This document shows, one piece after another, positions 27,646-36,332 of a stretch of 64,000 bases of DNA. Both the position numbers and the translations under genes were made by a program. The notes under the pieces were generated by a model. It was not told the origin of the DNA and did not search any database. It saw nothing but the letters and a program-made list of their open reading frames with translations. This DNA comes from Caulobacter sp. BK020 (GTDB lineage Bacteria; Pseudomonadota; Alphaproteobacteria; Caulobacterales; Caulobacteraceae): assembly GCF_004342605.1 (NCBI RefSeq), contig NZ_SLZL01000001.1:310001-374000 (forward strand), read 5' to 3'. The first letter of the stretch is position 1, and every line of letters begins with the position of its first letter.

Positions 27646-29433
27646 TCAGTACACGCGCTGCTTGGGCGGGATGTAGTCGATGTCTTTCGACATGGTGTAG
27701 CTGTGCACCGGCCGGAAATCGATCTTCACCTGGCCGGTCGATTGGTCGAGCCAGGCCAGGGTGTGCTTCATCCAGTTGGCGTCGTCGCGCGTGGAGAAGT
27801 CCTCGCGGGCGTGGGCGCCACGGCTTTCAGTGCGGTTGACCGCCCCGGCCACGGTGACGACCGCCTGGCCGATCAGGTTGTCGAACTCCAGGGTCTCCAT
27901 CAGGTCGGTGTTCCACACCAGCCCCCGGTCGCTGACCTTGATGTCCTTGACCTTTTCCCAGACCGCGCCCAGGCGCCTGACGCCGCTTTCCAGGCTCTCG
28001 CCGGTGCGGAACACCGCGGCGTCCTCCTGCATGGCCTTCTGCATCTCCAGGCGCAGGGCCGCCGTGGGCGTCGCGCCGTTGGCGTTGCGGAAGCGGTCGA
28101 AGCGCGCGAGGTGCGCGTCGGTCATGCTGTCCTTCAGCTCCGGCTGGGTGGCCATCGGCTTGAGGATCTCGGCGCAGCGCAGGGCCGCGGCGCGGCCGAA
28201 CACCACCAGGTCGATCAGGCTGTTGGAGCCCAGGCGGTTGGCGCCGTGCACGCTGACGCAGGCCGCCTCGCCGACGGCCATCAGGCCGGGGATCACCTGG
28301 TCGGGATTGTCGCCCGACTTGGTGACGACCTCGCCGTGATAGTTCGTCGGGATGCCGCCCATATTGTAGTGGACGGTCGGCAGGACCGGGATCGGGGCCT
28401 TGGTCACGTCGACGCCGGCGAACACCTTGGCGGTCTCGGAGATGCCGGGCAGGCGCTCGTGCAGGATCTTCGGGTCCAGGTGGTCCAGGTGCAGGAAGAT
28501 GTGGTCCTTGTTGGGACCCACGCCGCGGCCTTCGCGGATCTCGATGGTCATGGCCCGGCTGACCATGTCGCGCGGGGCCAGGTCCTTCACCGACGGGGCG
28601 TAGCGCTCCATGAAGCGCTCGCCTTCCGAATTGGTCAGGTAGCCGCCTTCGCCGCGGGCCCCTTCGGTGATCAGGCAGCCGGCGCCGTAGATGCCGGTGG
28701 GGTGGAACTGCACGAACTCCATGTCCTGCAGCGGCAGGCCGGCGCGCAGGGCCATGGCGTTGCCGTCGCCCGTGCAGGTGTGGGCCGAGGTGGCCGAGAA
28801 ATAGGCGCGGCCGTAGCCGCCGGTGGCCAGAATGACCATCTGGGCCTGGAACCGGTGCAGGGTGCCGTCGTCCAGCTTCCAGGCGGTGACGCCGCGGCAG
28901 ACGCCGTCTTCCATGATCAGGTCGAGCGCGAAGTACTCGATGAAGAACTCGGTGTCGTGGGCCAGGGACTGGCCGTACATCGTGTGCAGCATGGCGTGAC
29001 CGGTGCGGTCGGCCGCCGCGCAGGTGCGCTGGATCGGGCCTTCGCCGAAGTTCTTGGTCATGCCGCCGAAGGCGCGCTGGTAGATCTTGCCGTCCACGGT
29101 GCGCGAGAACGGCACGCCCCAGTGCTCCAGCTCGTAGACCGCCGCGGGGGCGTTGCGGGTCAGGTACTCGATGGCGTCCTGGTCGCCCAGCCAGTCCGAG
29201 CCCTTGACGGTGTCGAACATGTGCCAGCGCCAGTCGTCCTGGCCCATGTTGCCCAGCGAGGCCGAGATCCCGCCCTGGGCGGCGACCGTGTGGCTGCGGG
29301 TCGGGAACACCTTGGTCACGCAGGCGGTCTTCAGCCCGGCCTGGGCGCAGCCCAGCGCGGCGCGGAGGCCCGAGCCGCCGGCGCCGACGACGACGACGTC
29401 GAACTTGTGGTCGATGAACTTGTAGGCCGACAT
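27646..29433 (-). CDS. sdhA: succinate dehydrogenase flavoprotein subunit
   Basis: A 595-residue catalytic subunit that oxidises succinate to fumarate. [16 protein letters not shown] binds [19 protein letters not shown] contains the His that covalently holds FAD, and the active-site region shows [20 protein letters not shown] and the later [14 protein letters not shown]. The C-terminus ends in IPPKQRVY. Its ATG overlaps the sdhD stop codon by one base (start at 29433), indicating translational coupling. The longer upstream frame runs through sdhD and is not used. Confidence 0.97.
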   Translation of the reverse strand: MSAYKFIDHKFDVVVVGAGGSGLRAALGCAQAGLKTACVTKVFPTRSHTVAAQGGISASLGNMGQDDWRWHMFDTVKGSDWLGDQDAIEYLTRNAPAAVYELEHWGVPFSRTVDGKIYQRAFGGMTKNFGEGPIQRTCAAADRTGHAMLHTMYGQSLAHDTEFFIEYFALDLIMEDGVCRGVTAWKLDDGTLHRFQAQMVILATGGYGRAYFSATSAHTCTGDGNAMALRAGLPLQDMEFVQFHPTGIYGAGCLITEGARGEGGYLTNSEGERFMERYAPSVKDLAPRDMVSRAMTIEIREGRGVGPNKDHIFLHLDHLDPKILHERLPGISETAKVFAGVDVTKAPIPVLPTVHYNMGGIPTNYHGEVVTKSGDNPDQVIPGLMAVGEAACVSVHGANRLGSNSLIDLVVFGRAAALRCAEILKPMATQPELKDSMTDAHLARFDRFRNANGATPTAALRLEMQKAMQEDAAVFRTGESLESGVRRLGAVWEKVKDIKVSDRGLVWNTDLMETLEFDNLIGQAVVTVAGAVNRTESRGAHAREDFSTRDDANWMKHTLAWLDQSTGQVKIDFRPVHSYTMSKDIDYIPPKQRVY

Positions 29434-29840
29434 CAGAGGGCTCCGGTGAAGGCGACCTTGAGGATCGCCACGACCCCAAGAGCGCCGCCGAGGACGCAGA
29501 CGAAAAGATTGGCGAGGACCAGCACGGTCTTGGTCGTGAAGTCCGGGATGTAGTCCTCGATCACCACCTGCACCGCGCCCTTCAGGTGGATCAGGGCGAC
29601 GACGATCAGCAGGCTGAGCAGGACGGTGTTGTGCGGGATAGCCACCCATTCGGCGGCGCCGTCGAAGCCCAGGCTCGCCAGGCGCAGGACCGCGAACAGG
29701 CCCCACAGGGCCAGCGGGATCAGGGCGATGCCCGACACGCGCTCGGTGACGAAGTGGCCGACGCCGTGGTGCGAGGCGCCCAGGCCGCGGGCCCGGGACA
29801 TCGGCGTGCGGAAGCGGGCGGAGGAAGAAGGACCGGCCAT
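29433..29840 (-). CDS. sdhD: succinate dehydrogenase membrane anchor subunit
   Basis: A 135-residue membrane subunit with three transmembrane helices (about residues 34-57, 66-90 and 102-128). It holds complex II in the inner membrane and contributes to quinone and haem b binding; likely ligands lie in [16 protein letters not shown]. The family segment [19 protein letters not shown] precedes the first helix. It starts 2 bases after the sdhC stop and overlaps sdhA. Confidence 0.93.
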   Translation of the reverse strand: MAGPSSSARFRTPMSRARGLGASHHGVGHFVTERVSGIALIPLALWGLFAVLRLASLGFDGAAEWVAIPHNTVLLSLLIVVALIHLKGAVQVVIEDYIPDFTTKTVLVLANLFVCVLGGALGVVAILKVAFTGAL

Positions 29841-29842
29841 GA

Positions 29843-30250
29843 TCAGAGCGCTCCGGTTTGGGCGGCGATGACCCAGACGACGATCGCGCCGACCACCGCG
29901 AAGGCGATGGCCCCGGCGCCGGTCATGTCGGCGGTCTTCGGCGTGAAGCCCTTGCCGGCGTCCCAGAAGGTCTGACGCACGGTGTAGGCGATGTTGTAGA
30001 GCACGGCGACGGTCAGGCCGAACAGCACCAGCTTGCCCAGCGGCGAGCCCAGGGCGCCGGTGTAGCAGGCATAGGCGTCGGGGCCCGAGGCCAGGGCGAC
30101 GGCCCAGCCGGCCAGCAGCAGGACACCGACATACAGCGCGAACACGCAGGCCCGGTGCAGGATCGAGCAGGCCATGGTGATGTGCCAGCGCCAGACTTGC
30201 AGGTGCGGCGACAGGGGGCGCTCGGGAAGGCCCCCGCGGGTGTCGGTCAT
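29843..30250 (-). CDS. sdhC: succinate dehydrogenase cytochrome b556 subunit
   Basis: A 135-residue membrane subunit with three helices. The signature [20 protein letters not shown] contains the SPHL and the downstream helix with HRACVFALY, whose residues bind haem and quinone. [11 protein letters not shown] lies in the loop between helices two and three. Start at 30250 ([17 protein letters not shown]) is the natural family N-terminus. First gene of the sdhCDAB operon; the promoter should lie within 30251-30367. Confidence 0.94.
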   Translation of the reverse strand: MTDTRGGLPERPLSPHLQVWRWHITMACSILHRACVFALYVGVLLLAGWAVALASGPDAYACYTGALGSPLGKLVLFGLTVAVLYNIAYTVRQTFWDAGKGFTPKTADMTGAGAIAFAVVGAIVVWVIAAQTGAL

Positions 30251-30323
30251 GGTTGCGTCCAACCTTTGGCTTTGTGCGTTGCGGGATGCTTTTAAGCGCG
30301 ACGCCGGGGGTGTCAACGCGGCC

Positions 30324-30350
30324 GCCCTTGTTGAGAAACGTTCTCAGGGC
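30324..30350. promoter_or_regulatory. inverted repeat upstream of sdhC
   Basis: TGAGAA-ACG-TTCTCA (30332-30346) is a perfect 6-bp inverted repeat, flanked by GCCCT and GGGC that can extend the stem. It lies between the nudK-type gene stop and sdhC. It may be a regulator site for sdh or an attenuator; no T-run follows on either strand. Confidence 0.3.
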
Positions 30351-30367
30351 GTTGACCTGGAGGCCGT

Positions 30368-30955
30368 CTAACGGGCCTTGAACAGGTTCAGCGCCGCGTG
30401 CTGCAGCAGCATGATGGTCTTGGCGTCGCGGATGCGCCCGTCGGCGATCATGGCCAGGGCCTCGTCGAGGGGCAGTTCCAGCACCTCGATGTCCTCGCCC
30501 TCGTCCGGATGGCCGCCGCCGTCGCCGATCCGCATCCCCGCGTCGTACGGCGCGACGAAGAAGTGCAGGATCTCGGTCACCGACCCCGGACTCATGAAGG
30601 CCTGGAACACCGGCGTCACCGCGCCCAGGCGATAGCCAAGCTCCTCCTCGACCTCGGCGCGGATGCGGACCTCCGGCTCGGCGTCGTCCAGCAGGCCGGC
30701 GGCGGCCTCGATCAGCAAGTCGTCATGGCCGTTGACGAAGGCCGGATAGCGGAACTGCCGGACCAGCAGTACGGTGCGGCGGGCCAGATCGTAAGGCAGC
30801 AGCACCGCCCCGTTGCCGCGGTCGTAGACCTCGCGCGACTGGGTCTGCCAGGTCCCGTCGCGACGCTTCCAGTCGAAGGTGGTCGTCTTCAGGACATACC
30901 AGTTGTCGGAGAGCAGCCGGGTCTCGTGGACGCGGACACGGTCCTTGATGCTCAT
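30368..30955 (-). CDS. nudK: NudK-type Nudix hydrolase (GDP-mannose pyrophosphatase-like)
   Basis: A 195-residue Nudix hydrolase. The catalytic box reads GLLDDAEPEVRIRAEVEEEL followed by GY, and the downstream AFMSPGSVTEILHFFVAPY is the NudK/ADP-sugar pyrophosphatase signature; both align closely with E. coli NudK, which hydrolyses GDP-mannose. The first residue of the usual R-E pair is Ala here. Its start is 9 bases after the zapE stop, so both are probably one operon. Confidence 0.88.
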   Translation of the reverse strand: MSIKDRVRVHETRLLSDNWYVLKTTTFDWKRRDGTWQTQSREVYDRGNGAVLLPYDLARRTVLLVRQFRYPAFVNGHDDLLIEAAAGLLDDAEPEVRIRAEVEEELGYRLGAVTPVFQAFMSPGSVTEILHFFVAPYDAGMRIGDGGGHPDEGEDIEVLELPLDEALAMIADGRIRDAKTIMLLQHAALNLFKAR

Positions 30956-30964
30956 TGCACGTTC

Positions 30965-32083
30965 CTAATCCCGCACCCGCGCCACATAGTCGGCCGAGCG
31001 CATCTCCTGCAGGCGCGACACCGTCCGCTCGAACTCGAACGACCCGTCGCCGGCCGGGTACAGCGCCTCGGGCTCGCCATCCGCCAGGGCCACCAGCTTG
31101 GCGTCGGCCTCGTAGAGGGCGTCGACCAGGGTGTTGAACCGCCTGGCGGCGTCGCGCCGCTCGGGCGTCAGCAGCGGCACGTCCTCGAGGAACAGGGTGT
31201 GGAAGCGCTCGGCGACCGCCAGGTAGTCCTGCGGCCCCAGGGCCTGCTGGCAGAGGCTGGCGAACGAGGCGCGCAGCAGGCCGCCGGCGGCGCGGGGAAA
31301 GTGCATCTTGCGGCCCAGCACCTCCAGCTTGGCGCCGGTCTCTTCGGCCCCGTCCAGCATGTCGGCCCACAGGGCGTCGAAGGCGGCGGCGTTGGCCTTG
31401 TCGTCCGGCGCCAGCCAGGTTCGGGCGGCGCGCAGCCGGTCCAGCCGGAAGTCCACCGGCCCGCGCACGGCGACCACCTCCAGCCTGTCCTTCAGCATCT
31501 CGATGAACGGCGTGAAGAGCTGGCGGTTGAGGCCGTCCTTGTAGAGGTCGTCCGGCGGGCGGTTGGAGGTGGCCACCAGGGTCACGCCCTGGGCGAACAG
31601 CGCCTCGAACAGCCGGCCCAGGATCATCGCATCCGCGATATCGGTGACCTGCAGTTCGTCGAAGCACAGCAGGCGGGCCTCGGCGGCGATCAGGTCGGCG
31701 GTCGGGACGATCGGGTCGTCGCCCTTGTGCTGGCCGAAGCGCGCCTTGCGCTCGCCCGCATCGCCCTTGCGCCAGGCGTTGATGTGCTCGTGAACCTCCG
31801 CCATGAACACGTGGAAGTGCACGCGGCGCTTGCGGCTCACCGGGGCGCTGTCGAAGAACAGGTCCATCAGCATGGACTTGCCGCGCCCGACCGGCCCCCA
31901 CAGATAGACGCCCTTCTGGCCCTTGGGCTTGCGGCCGAACAGCGAGAAGCCGGGCTCGCCGGCGTTGTCGAGATCGGCCTCCAGCCGCGACAGGGCGTCG
32001 ACCGCGGCGGCCTGGGCGACGTCGGGCTTGATCTCGCCCTGGGCCAGGCGCTCTCGGTAGGCGGTGCGGACGGATGTGGGCAT
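30965..32083 (-). CDS. zapE: cell division protein ZapE (AFG1-like ATPase)
   Basis: A 372-residue P-loop ATPase of the AFG1/ZapE family. The Walker A is GVYLWGPVGRGKSMLMDLFF, Walker B RLLCFDELQVTDIADAM, followed by VATSNRPPDDLYKDGLNR (sensor 1). VHFHVFMAEVHEHI is also characteristic. In E. coli ZapE associates with the Z ring under stress; the mitochondrial homologue helps turn over respiratory complexes. ATG 32083 is used; a GTG two codons earlier is equally possible, and neither has a strong ribosome site. Confidence 0.93.
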   Translation of the reverse strand: MPTSVRTAYRERLAQGEIKPDVAQAAAVDALSRLEADLDNAGEPGFSLFGRKPKGQKGVYLWGPVGRGKSMLMDLFFDSAPVSRKRRVHFHVFMAEVHEHINAWRKGDAGERKARFGQHKGDDPIVPTADLIAAEARLLCFDELQVTDIADAMILGRLFEALFAQGVTLVATSNRPPDDLYKDGLNRQLFTPFIEMLKDRLEVVAVRGPVDFRLDRLRAARTWLAPDDKANAAAFDALWADMLDGAEETGAKLEVLGRKMHFPRAAGGLLRASFASLCQQALGPQDYLAVAERFHTLFLEDVPLLTPERRDAARRFNTLVDALYEADAKLVALADGEPEALYPAGDGSFEFERTVSRLQEMRSADYVARVRD

Positions 32084-32212
32084 CGCCACGGGGGTTAGCG
32101 CGCCAGGACCGGCGGGGAAAGGCCCAACAGGCGGCGAAGGGTGGGAGCGCCGGATGAAACGTGGCTGGAGCCAACCTCGTTAGTTGCCCTGGAAATGTGA
32201 GAGGAGACCGTC

Positions 32213-32404
32213 ATGGCCCAGCCCGAAGACCGCACGATTCCCTCGGACCTCGCCCCCGAGGGCGAGACGGCCGCGCTCTACGACGCCGCCGACAACCTGG
32301 ACCTCGACGCCGGCGCCGCGCCCCGCGACGGCGGCCTCGACGATCAGCACGGAACCAAGACCCGCCAAGCTCGCAAGAACGAGATCAGCAACCGGCCGGT
32401 TTGA
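32213..32404 (+). CDS. small acidic hypothetical protein
   Basis: A 63-residue hydrophilic protein with an acidic first two-thirds (PSDLAPEGETAALYDAADNL) and a basic end (KTRQARKNEISNRPV). No domain is recognised. GAGAGGAG sits 6 bases ahead of the ATG, a very good ribosome site, which is the main reason for accepting it. It is a lone gene in a gap between divergent zapE and the convergent thioredoxin-like gene. Confidence 0.6.
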   Translation: MAQPEDRTIPSDLAPEGETAALYDAADNLDLDAGAAPRDGGLDDQHGTKTRQARKNEISNRPV

Positions 32405-32455
32405 GCCTCCGGGGACATGCCCTTGCGGCGTGTCTCCGTCAGCACTGCCGAGCGC

Positions 32456-33091
32456 CTAGACGCCCAGGTCCTTGCGCACGAACCGGTACGTCTCGCGCCG
32501 CTCGCAGGCGCAGGCCTTCATCTGGCCGTCCTTGGTCCACCAGACCAGCAGCGGATAGGCGAAGTTCACGCCGTTGGCCTTGAGCAGCGGGCGCAGGTCC
32601 TCGACGGTCTTGCGGCCGGCCTCGATCACCGCGGTGCGGGCGACGTCGCCGTCGGCGGGCGCGATCCCCTTGGCCGTCCAGGCCTCGACCGGGGTGGCGT
32701 CCCACTTTTCCGACAGCGCCCAGCTGCGGTTGACCCACAGCTCGGCCACCGTGGCCCGCTCGGCCGGCGTGGACTTCGGCACGCCGTTGCGGTCGGCGCG
32801 GGCGATCTCGATCAGCCGGGTGTCGACGCCGGCCTTGTGCAGGCCCGGATATTCCTCGTGCTTGAACCGCACGCAGTCGGGGCAGGTGCGGAAGCTGACC
32901 ATGTAGAGCTTCTGGCCCTTCAGCCCCGGCGACACCCAGCCGGCGGTCTCCAGGATCCTGGCGATCTCGGCCTGGTTCCTGGTGATCGTCTTGGGCCGCC
33001 AGCGCAGCTCGAGGTTCCAGTAGGTCCACGCTCCCGCCGCGACGGCGGCGATCACGACGATGGCGACGAGCCAGCGGCCAAAACGCTTCAT
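32456..33091 (-). CDS. membrane-anchored thioredoxin-fold protein with CPDC motif
   Basis: A 211-residue protein with a single N-terminal membrane anchor (about residues 8-26), leaving the rest in the periplasm. A CxxC motif occurs in VSFRTCPDCVRFKHEEYPG, the place expected in a thioredoxin fold, and the later FAYPLLVWWTKDGQMKACAC matches the cis-Pro and C-terminal strand region. Two further cysteines are present in KACACERRE. It resembles DsbG/TlpA-type proteins only in outline, so thiol-disulfide exchange is inferred. ATG at 33091 follows AGGGAG. Confidence 0.65.
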   Translation of the reverse strand: MKRFGRWLVAIVVIAAVAAGAWTYWNLELRWRPKTITRNQAEIARILETAGWVSPGLKGQKLYMVSFRTCPDCVRFKHEEYPGLHKAGVDTRLIEIARADRNGVPKSTPAERATVAELWVNRSWALSEKWDATPVEAWTAKGIAPADGDVARTAVIEAGRKTVEDLRPLLKANGVNFAYPLLVWWTKDGQMKACACERRETYRFVRKDLGV

Positions 33092-33193
33092 GCAGGAAAC
33101 TCCCTCTTCAAGCCCAACCTCCGATGTCGCGGCCGGTCCGTCAAATGTCGGGCCTCCCTTGGAACCGGGCGGCGGCTTCTCTAGACTCGGCGG

Positions 33194-34048
33194 ATGACCT
33201 CGACGCAGGCCGCGATCCCGGCCGGCCCCCACATCATCGACACCCTGATCGCCGAGCGGGCCCCCAAGCTGTGCGGCTCGCGGGCCTGGCCGCTGGCGCG
33301 CGGGCCGCTGCACGCCCTGCTCAGCTACGGCAAGGCCCGCGCCCTGGCCGAGGCCGTCGCCCCGCTGGGCGGCCGCGAGGCCCTGGACTACGTGTCCGGC
33401 CTGCTGGGCCTGTCCGTCGACGTCCGAGGCCTGGACCATCTGCCCGCCAAGGGCGCGGCCGTGGTCGTCTGCAACCACCCCACCGGCGTCGCCGACGGCG
33501 TGGCGGTCTACGACGCCCTGAAGGCCCGGCGGCCCGACCTCACCTTCTACGCCAACGCCGACGCCGTGCGGGTCTGCCCGCGCCTGGGCGAGGCGCTGAT
33601 CCCGGTCGAGTGGGTCGAGGCCAAGCGCACCCTGTCCCATACCCGCGGCGTGGTGGAGCGCACCCGGGCGGCGCTCAAGGCCGGCCAGGCCCTGGTGATC
33701 TTCCCCGCCGGGCGGCTGGCGACCCGGGTCGACGGCCGGCTGACCGACAAGCCCTGGCAAGCCTCGGCCGTGTCGATCGCCCGCTGGAGCGGCGCGCCGA
33801 TCGTGCCGATGCACCTCAGCGGACCATGGTCGACCCTGTTCCACCTGTTCGACGGCCGCTTCCAGGAACTGCGCGACATCACCCTGTTCCACGAGATGCT
33901 CAACAAGCGCGGGCGGCGGTTCTCGCTGGTCGTCGGCCAGCCGATCGCCGCCGCGGCGCTCGACCCCGACGCCGCCATGGCTGTCGGCGCGCTCAAGCAT
34001 TTCGTCGAGCGCGTGCTGCCCACCCACCCCGACGCGGTGCTGCGATGA
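33194..34048 (+). CDS. PlsC-like lysophospholipid acyltransferase family protein
   Basis: A 284-residue acyltransferase of the LPLAT superfamily. The catalytic motif is VVVCNHPTGVADGVAVYDAL, close to HX4D with one extra residue; the later VIFPAGRLATR corresponds to the FPEGTRS motif and APIVPMHLSG to motif IV. The sequence is closest in outline to proteins acylating lysophosphatidic acid or lyso-ornithine lipids, but the substrate cannot be told. First gene of a tightly overlapping run with tsaE, amgK and murU. Confidence 0.82.
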   Translation: MTSTQAAIPAGPHIIDTLIAERAPKLCGSRAWPLARGPLHALLSYGKARALAEAVAPLGGREALDYVSGLLGLSVDVRGLDHLPAKGAAVVVCNHPTGVADGVAVYDALKARRPDLTFYANADAVRVCPRLGEALIPVEWVEAKRTLSHTRGVVERTRAALKAGQALVIFPAGRLATRVDGRLTDKPWQASAVSIARWSGAPIVPMHLSGPWSTLFHLFDGRFQELRDITLFHEMLNKRGRRFSLVVGQPIAAAALDPDAAMAVGALKHFVERVLPTHPDAVLR

Positions 34049-34500
34049 CCGAAATCTTCCTGCCCGACGAGGCGGCCACCAAGGCCCTGGGCCGCAAGCT
34101 GGCCATGGCCCTGCGGCCGGGCGACGCTGTCTGCCTGACCGGTCCGCTGGGCGCGGGCAAGTCGACCCTGGCCCGGGCCCTGGTCCGCGCCCTGACCTCG
34201 CCGGACGAGGAGGTGCCCAGCCCAACCTTCACCCTGGTGCAGTTCTATGACGGCCCCGACTTTCCGGTCGCCCATTTCGACCTCTACCGCCTGACCGACC
34301 CGGACGAGGCCTACGAGATCGGGCTGGAGGAGGCGCTGGAGGACGGCGCGGTCCTGATCGAATGGCCCCAGCGCCTGCAAGGCCGCCTGCCGACCGACCG
34401 ACTCGCTATAGACATCACCCCCATGGGCGACGACGGCCAGGCGCGCCGCGCCGTGATCGTGGCCCACGGAACCTTCGAAGGACGCCCGCTTGAGCTCTGA
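34045..34500 (+). CDS. tsaE: tRNA threonylcarbamoyladenosine biosynthesis ATPase TsaE
   Basis: A 151-residue P-loop ATPase needed, with TsaB and TsaD, for t6A at position 37 of ANN-decoding tRNAs. Walker A is LTGPLGAGKSTLARALVRAL; the switch region EVPSPTFTLVQFYD and HFDLYRLTDPDEAYEIGLEE are family hallmarks, as is LIEWPQRL. The ATG overlaps the preceding stop (ATGA) and its 3' end overlaps the amgK start by 11 bases, so translation is coupled. Confidence 0.95.
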   Translation: MTEIFLPDEAATKALGRKLAMALRPGDAVCLTGPLGAGKSTLARALVRALTSPDEEVPSPTFTLVQFYDGPDFPVAHFDLYRLTDPDEAYEIGLEEALEDGAVLIEWPQRLQGRLPTDRLAIDITPMGDDGQARRAVIVAHGTFEGRPLEL

Positions 34501-35596
34501 TCGCGAAACCCTCAAGACGGCCTTCCTGGCGGCCCACGGCTTCGGCGACGCCCGCCGCGAGCCGCTGGGCGGCGACGCCTCGACCCGCGCCTACGAGCGC
34601 CTGCATCGGGGCGATCAGAGCTTCATCTTCATGGACCAGCCGCCGGCCCTGGAGAGCGTGGTCTGCCCGCCCGGCGCCAGCGACTCCGAGCGCCTGGCCC
34701 TGGGCTACAACGCCGCCGCTCGCCTGGCCGCCGGCTCGGTCGCCGCCTTCGTGGCCACCGCCGCCTATCTGCGCGGGCGCGGCCTGTCGGCCCCAGCCAT
34801 CCTGGCCCACGACGTCGAGGCCGGGCTGGCCGTGCTGGAGGACCTGGGCGACGGCCTCTACGCCACCCTGATCGCCGACGGCCAGGACGAGGTCCCGCTG
34901 TACGAGACCGCCGTCGACGTCCAGGTCGCCCTGCACGCCGAGACCCCGCCGGACGTGCTGACGGCGCCCCAAGACAAGACTGGCGGCGGCGTGGCCTGGC
35001 CGTTGCTGACCTATGACGCCCTGGCCCTGAAGATCGGCACGGACACCTTCCTGGAGTGGTGGCCGAAGTTCTCCGGCCTGCCCGCCTTCGGTCCCGAGGC
35101 CGTCGCCGGGTGGGACGCCCTGTGGGCCCCGGTCTGGGTGCGCGGCGAGGCCGGCGCCTCGGTCTTCACCCATCGCGACTATCACGCCCAGAACCTGCTG
35201 TGGCTGCCCGACCGCCAGGGCGTGGCCCGGGTCGGGCTGCTGGATTTCCAGGACGCCCTGCGCGCCCATCCGGCCTGGGACCTGACCCACCTGCTGCAGG
35301 ACGCCCGCCGCGACGTCTCGCCCGAACTGGAACAGGCCATGCTCGACCGCTATCTGGCCGCCCGGCCGGGCGTCGACCGGTCGGCGTTCATCGCCGACTA
35401 CCGGGCCCTGGCCGCCTCCAACGCCGCCCGGATCCTCGGCCGGGTGTTCGCTCGCCAGGCCTTGCTGGGACGCCCGCAGTACGAGGCCTACATGCCGCGC
35501 ACCTGGCGCTATCTGGAGCGCAACCTGGCCGACCCGGCGATGGCGGGATTGAAGGACTGGTTCGACGCCCACGTGCCCTCGGAGTTCCGCCGATGA
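34490..35596 (+). CDS. amgK: N-acetylmuramate/N-acetylglucosamine anomeric kinase AmgK
   Basis: A 368-residue aminoglycoside-phosphotransferase-fold kinase. AmgK phosphorylates the anomeric carbon of MurNAc released during cell-wall turnover, feeding it to MurU and bypassing de novo UDP-MurNAc synthesis (fosfomycin target). The catalytic loop FTHRDYHAQNLLWLPD and metal-binding LLDFQDALRAHPAWDL are evident, and PLGGDASTRAYERL forms the ATP-binding loop. A TTG start at 34490 is supported by GAAGGA. Adjacent murU confirms the pathway. It also lies next to tsaE, as in other proteobacteria. Confidence 0.9.
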   Translation: MSSDRETLKTAFLAAHGFGDARREPLGGDASTRAYERLHRGDQSFIFMDQPPALESVVCPPGASDSERLALGYNAAARLAAGSVAAFVATAAYLRGRGLSAPAILAHDVEAGLAVLEDLGDGLYATLIADGQDEVPLYETAVDVQVALHAETPPDVLTAPQDKTGGGVAWPLLTYDALALKIGTDTFLEWWPKFSGLPAFGPEAVAGWDALWAPVWVRGEAGASVFTHRDYHAQNLLWLPDRQGVARVGLLDFQDALRAHPAWDLTHLLQDARRDVSPELEQAMLDRYLAARPGVDRSAFIADYRALAASNAARILGRVFARQALLGRPQYEAYMPRTWRYLERNLADPAMAGLKDWFDAHVPSEFRR

Positions 35597-36330
35597 GCGC
35601 TCCGCCTCACGCTCCCAAGATCGCCATGGTGCTCGCCGCGGGCCTGGGCACCCGGATGCGGCCCCTGACCGACGACCGGCCCAAGGCCCTGGTCGAGGTC
35701 GGCGGCAAGGCGCTGATCGACCACATGCTGGACCGCCTGGCCGCCGCCGGGGTCGAGACCGCCGTGGTCAATGTCCACTATTTCGCCGACCGGCTGGAAG
35801 CGCATCTCCTCCGCCGCGCCGAGACCCACCCGCTGCCGCACATCGTTATCTCCGACGAGCGGCCCCAGGCTCTGGAGACCGGCGGCGGCGTCAAGCACGC
35901 CCTGCCGCTGCTGGGCGACGACCCGATCTGGGTGGCCAATATCGACTCCGTCTGGATCGAGGACGCCTCGGCCCTCGCGGCCGTGGCCCGCGCCTGGGCC
36001 CCGGCGACCATGGACGTCTGCCTGATGCTGGCCTCGACCCCGGGCTCGCTGGGCTTCCACGACAGCGGCGACGTGTTCCTGGCCGAGGATGGCGTCGTGC
36101 GGTTCAAGGCCGCGGGCGAGATCGCGCCCCTGGTCTATGTCGGCGTGCACATCTGCAAGCCGCAGGTGGTGGCCGACGGGCCGGACGGGCCGTTCTCGCT
36201 GACGCCGATCTGGAAGGCCTTGGCCATGGAGGGCCGAGTGCACGGCGTCGCGCCCGAAGGGGTGTGGATGCATGTCGGCGATCCGGACGCCCGCGACATC
36301 GCCGAAGCCCGGCTGGCCGGAAGCGCCTGA
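35593..36330 (+). CDS. murU: N-acetylmuramate-1-phosphate uridylyltransferase MurU
   Basis: A 245-residue nucleotidyltransferase that converts MurNAc-1-phosphate and UTP to UDP-MurNAc, the step after AmgK. The signature is AMVLAAGLGTRMRPLTDDRP followed by KALVEVGGKALIDHM; the catalytic metal Asp lies in IWVANIDSVWIED. There is no left-handed beta-helix, so no acetyltransferase half as in GlmU. ATGA overlap with amgK. Together the two genes define the peptidoglycan recycling shortcut known from Pseudomonas. Confidence 0.92.
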   Translation: MSAPPHAPKIAMVLAAGLGTRMRPLTDDRPKALVEVGGKALIDHMLDRLAAAGVETAVVNVHYFADRLEAHLLRRAETHPLPHIVISDERPQALETGGGVKHALPLLGDDPIWVANIDSVWIEDASALAAVARAWAPATMDVCLMLASTPGSLGFHDSGDVFLAEDGVVRFKAAGEIAPLVYVGVHICKPQVVADGPDGPFSLTPIWKALAMEGRVHGVAPEGVWMHVGDPDARDIAEARLAGSA

Positions 36331-36332
36331 CG

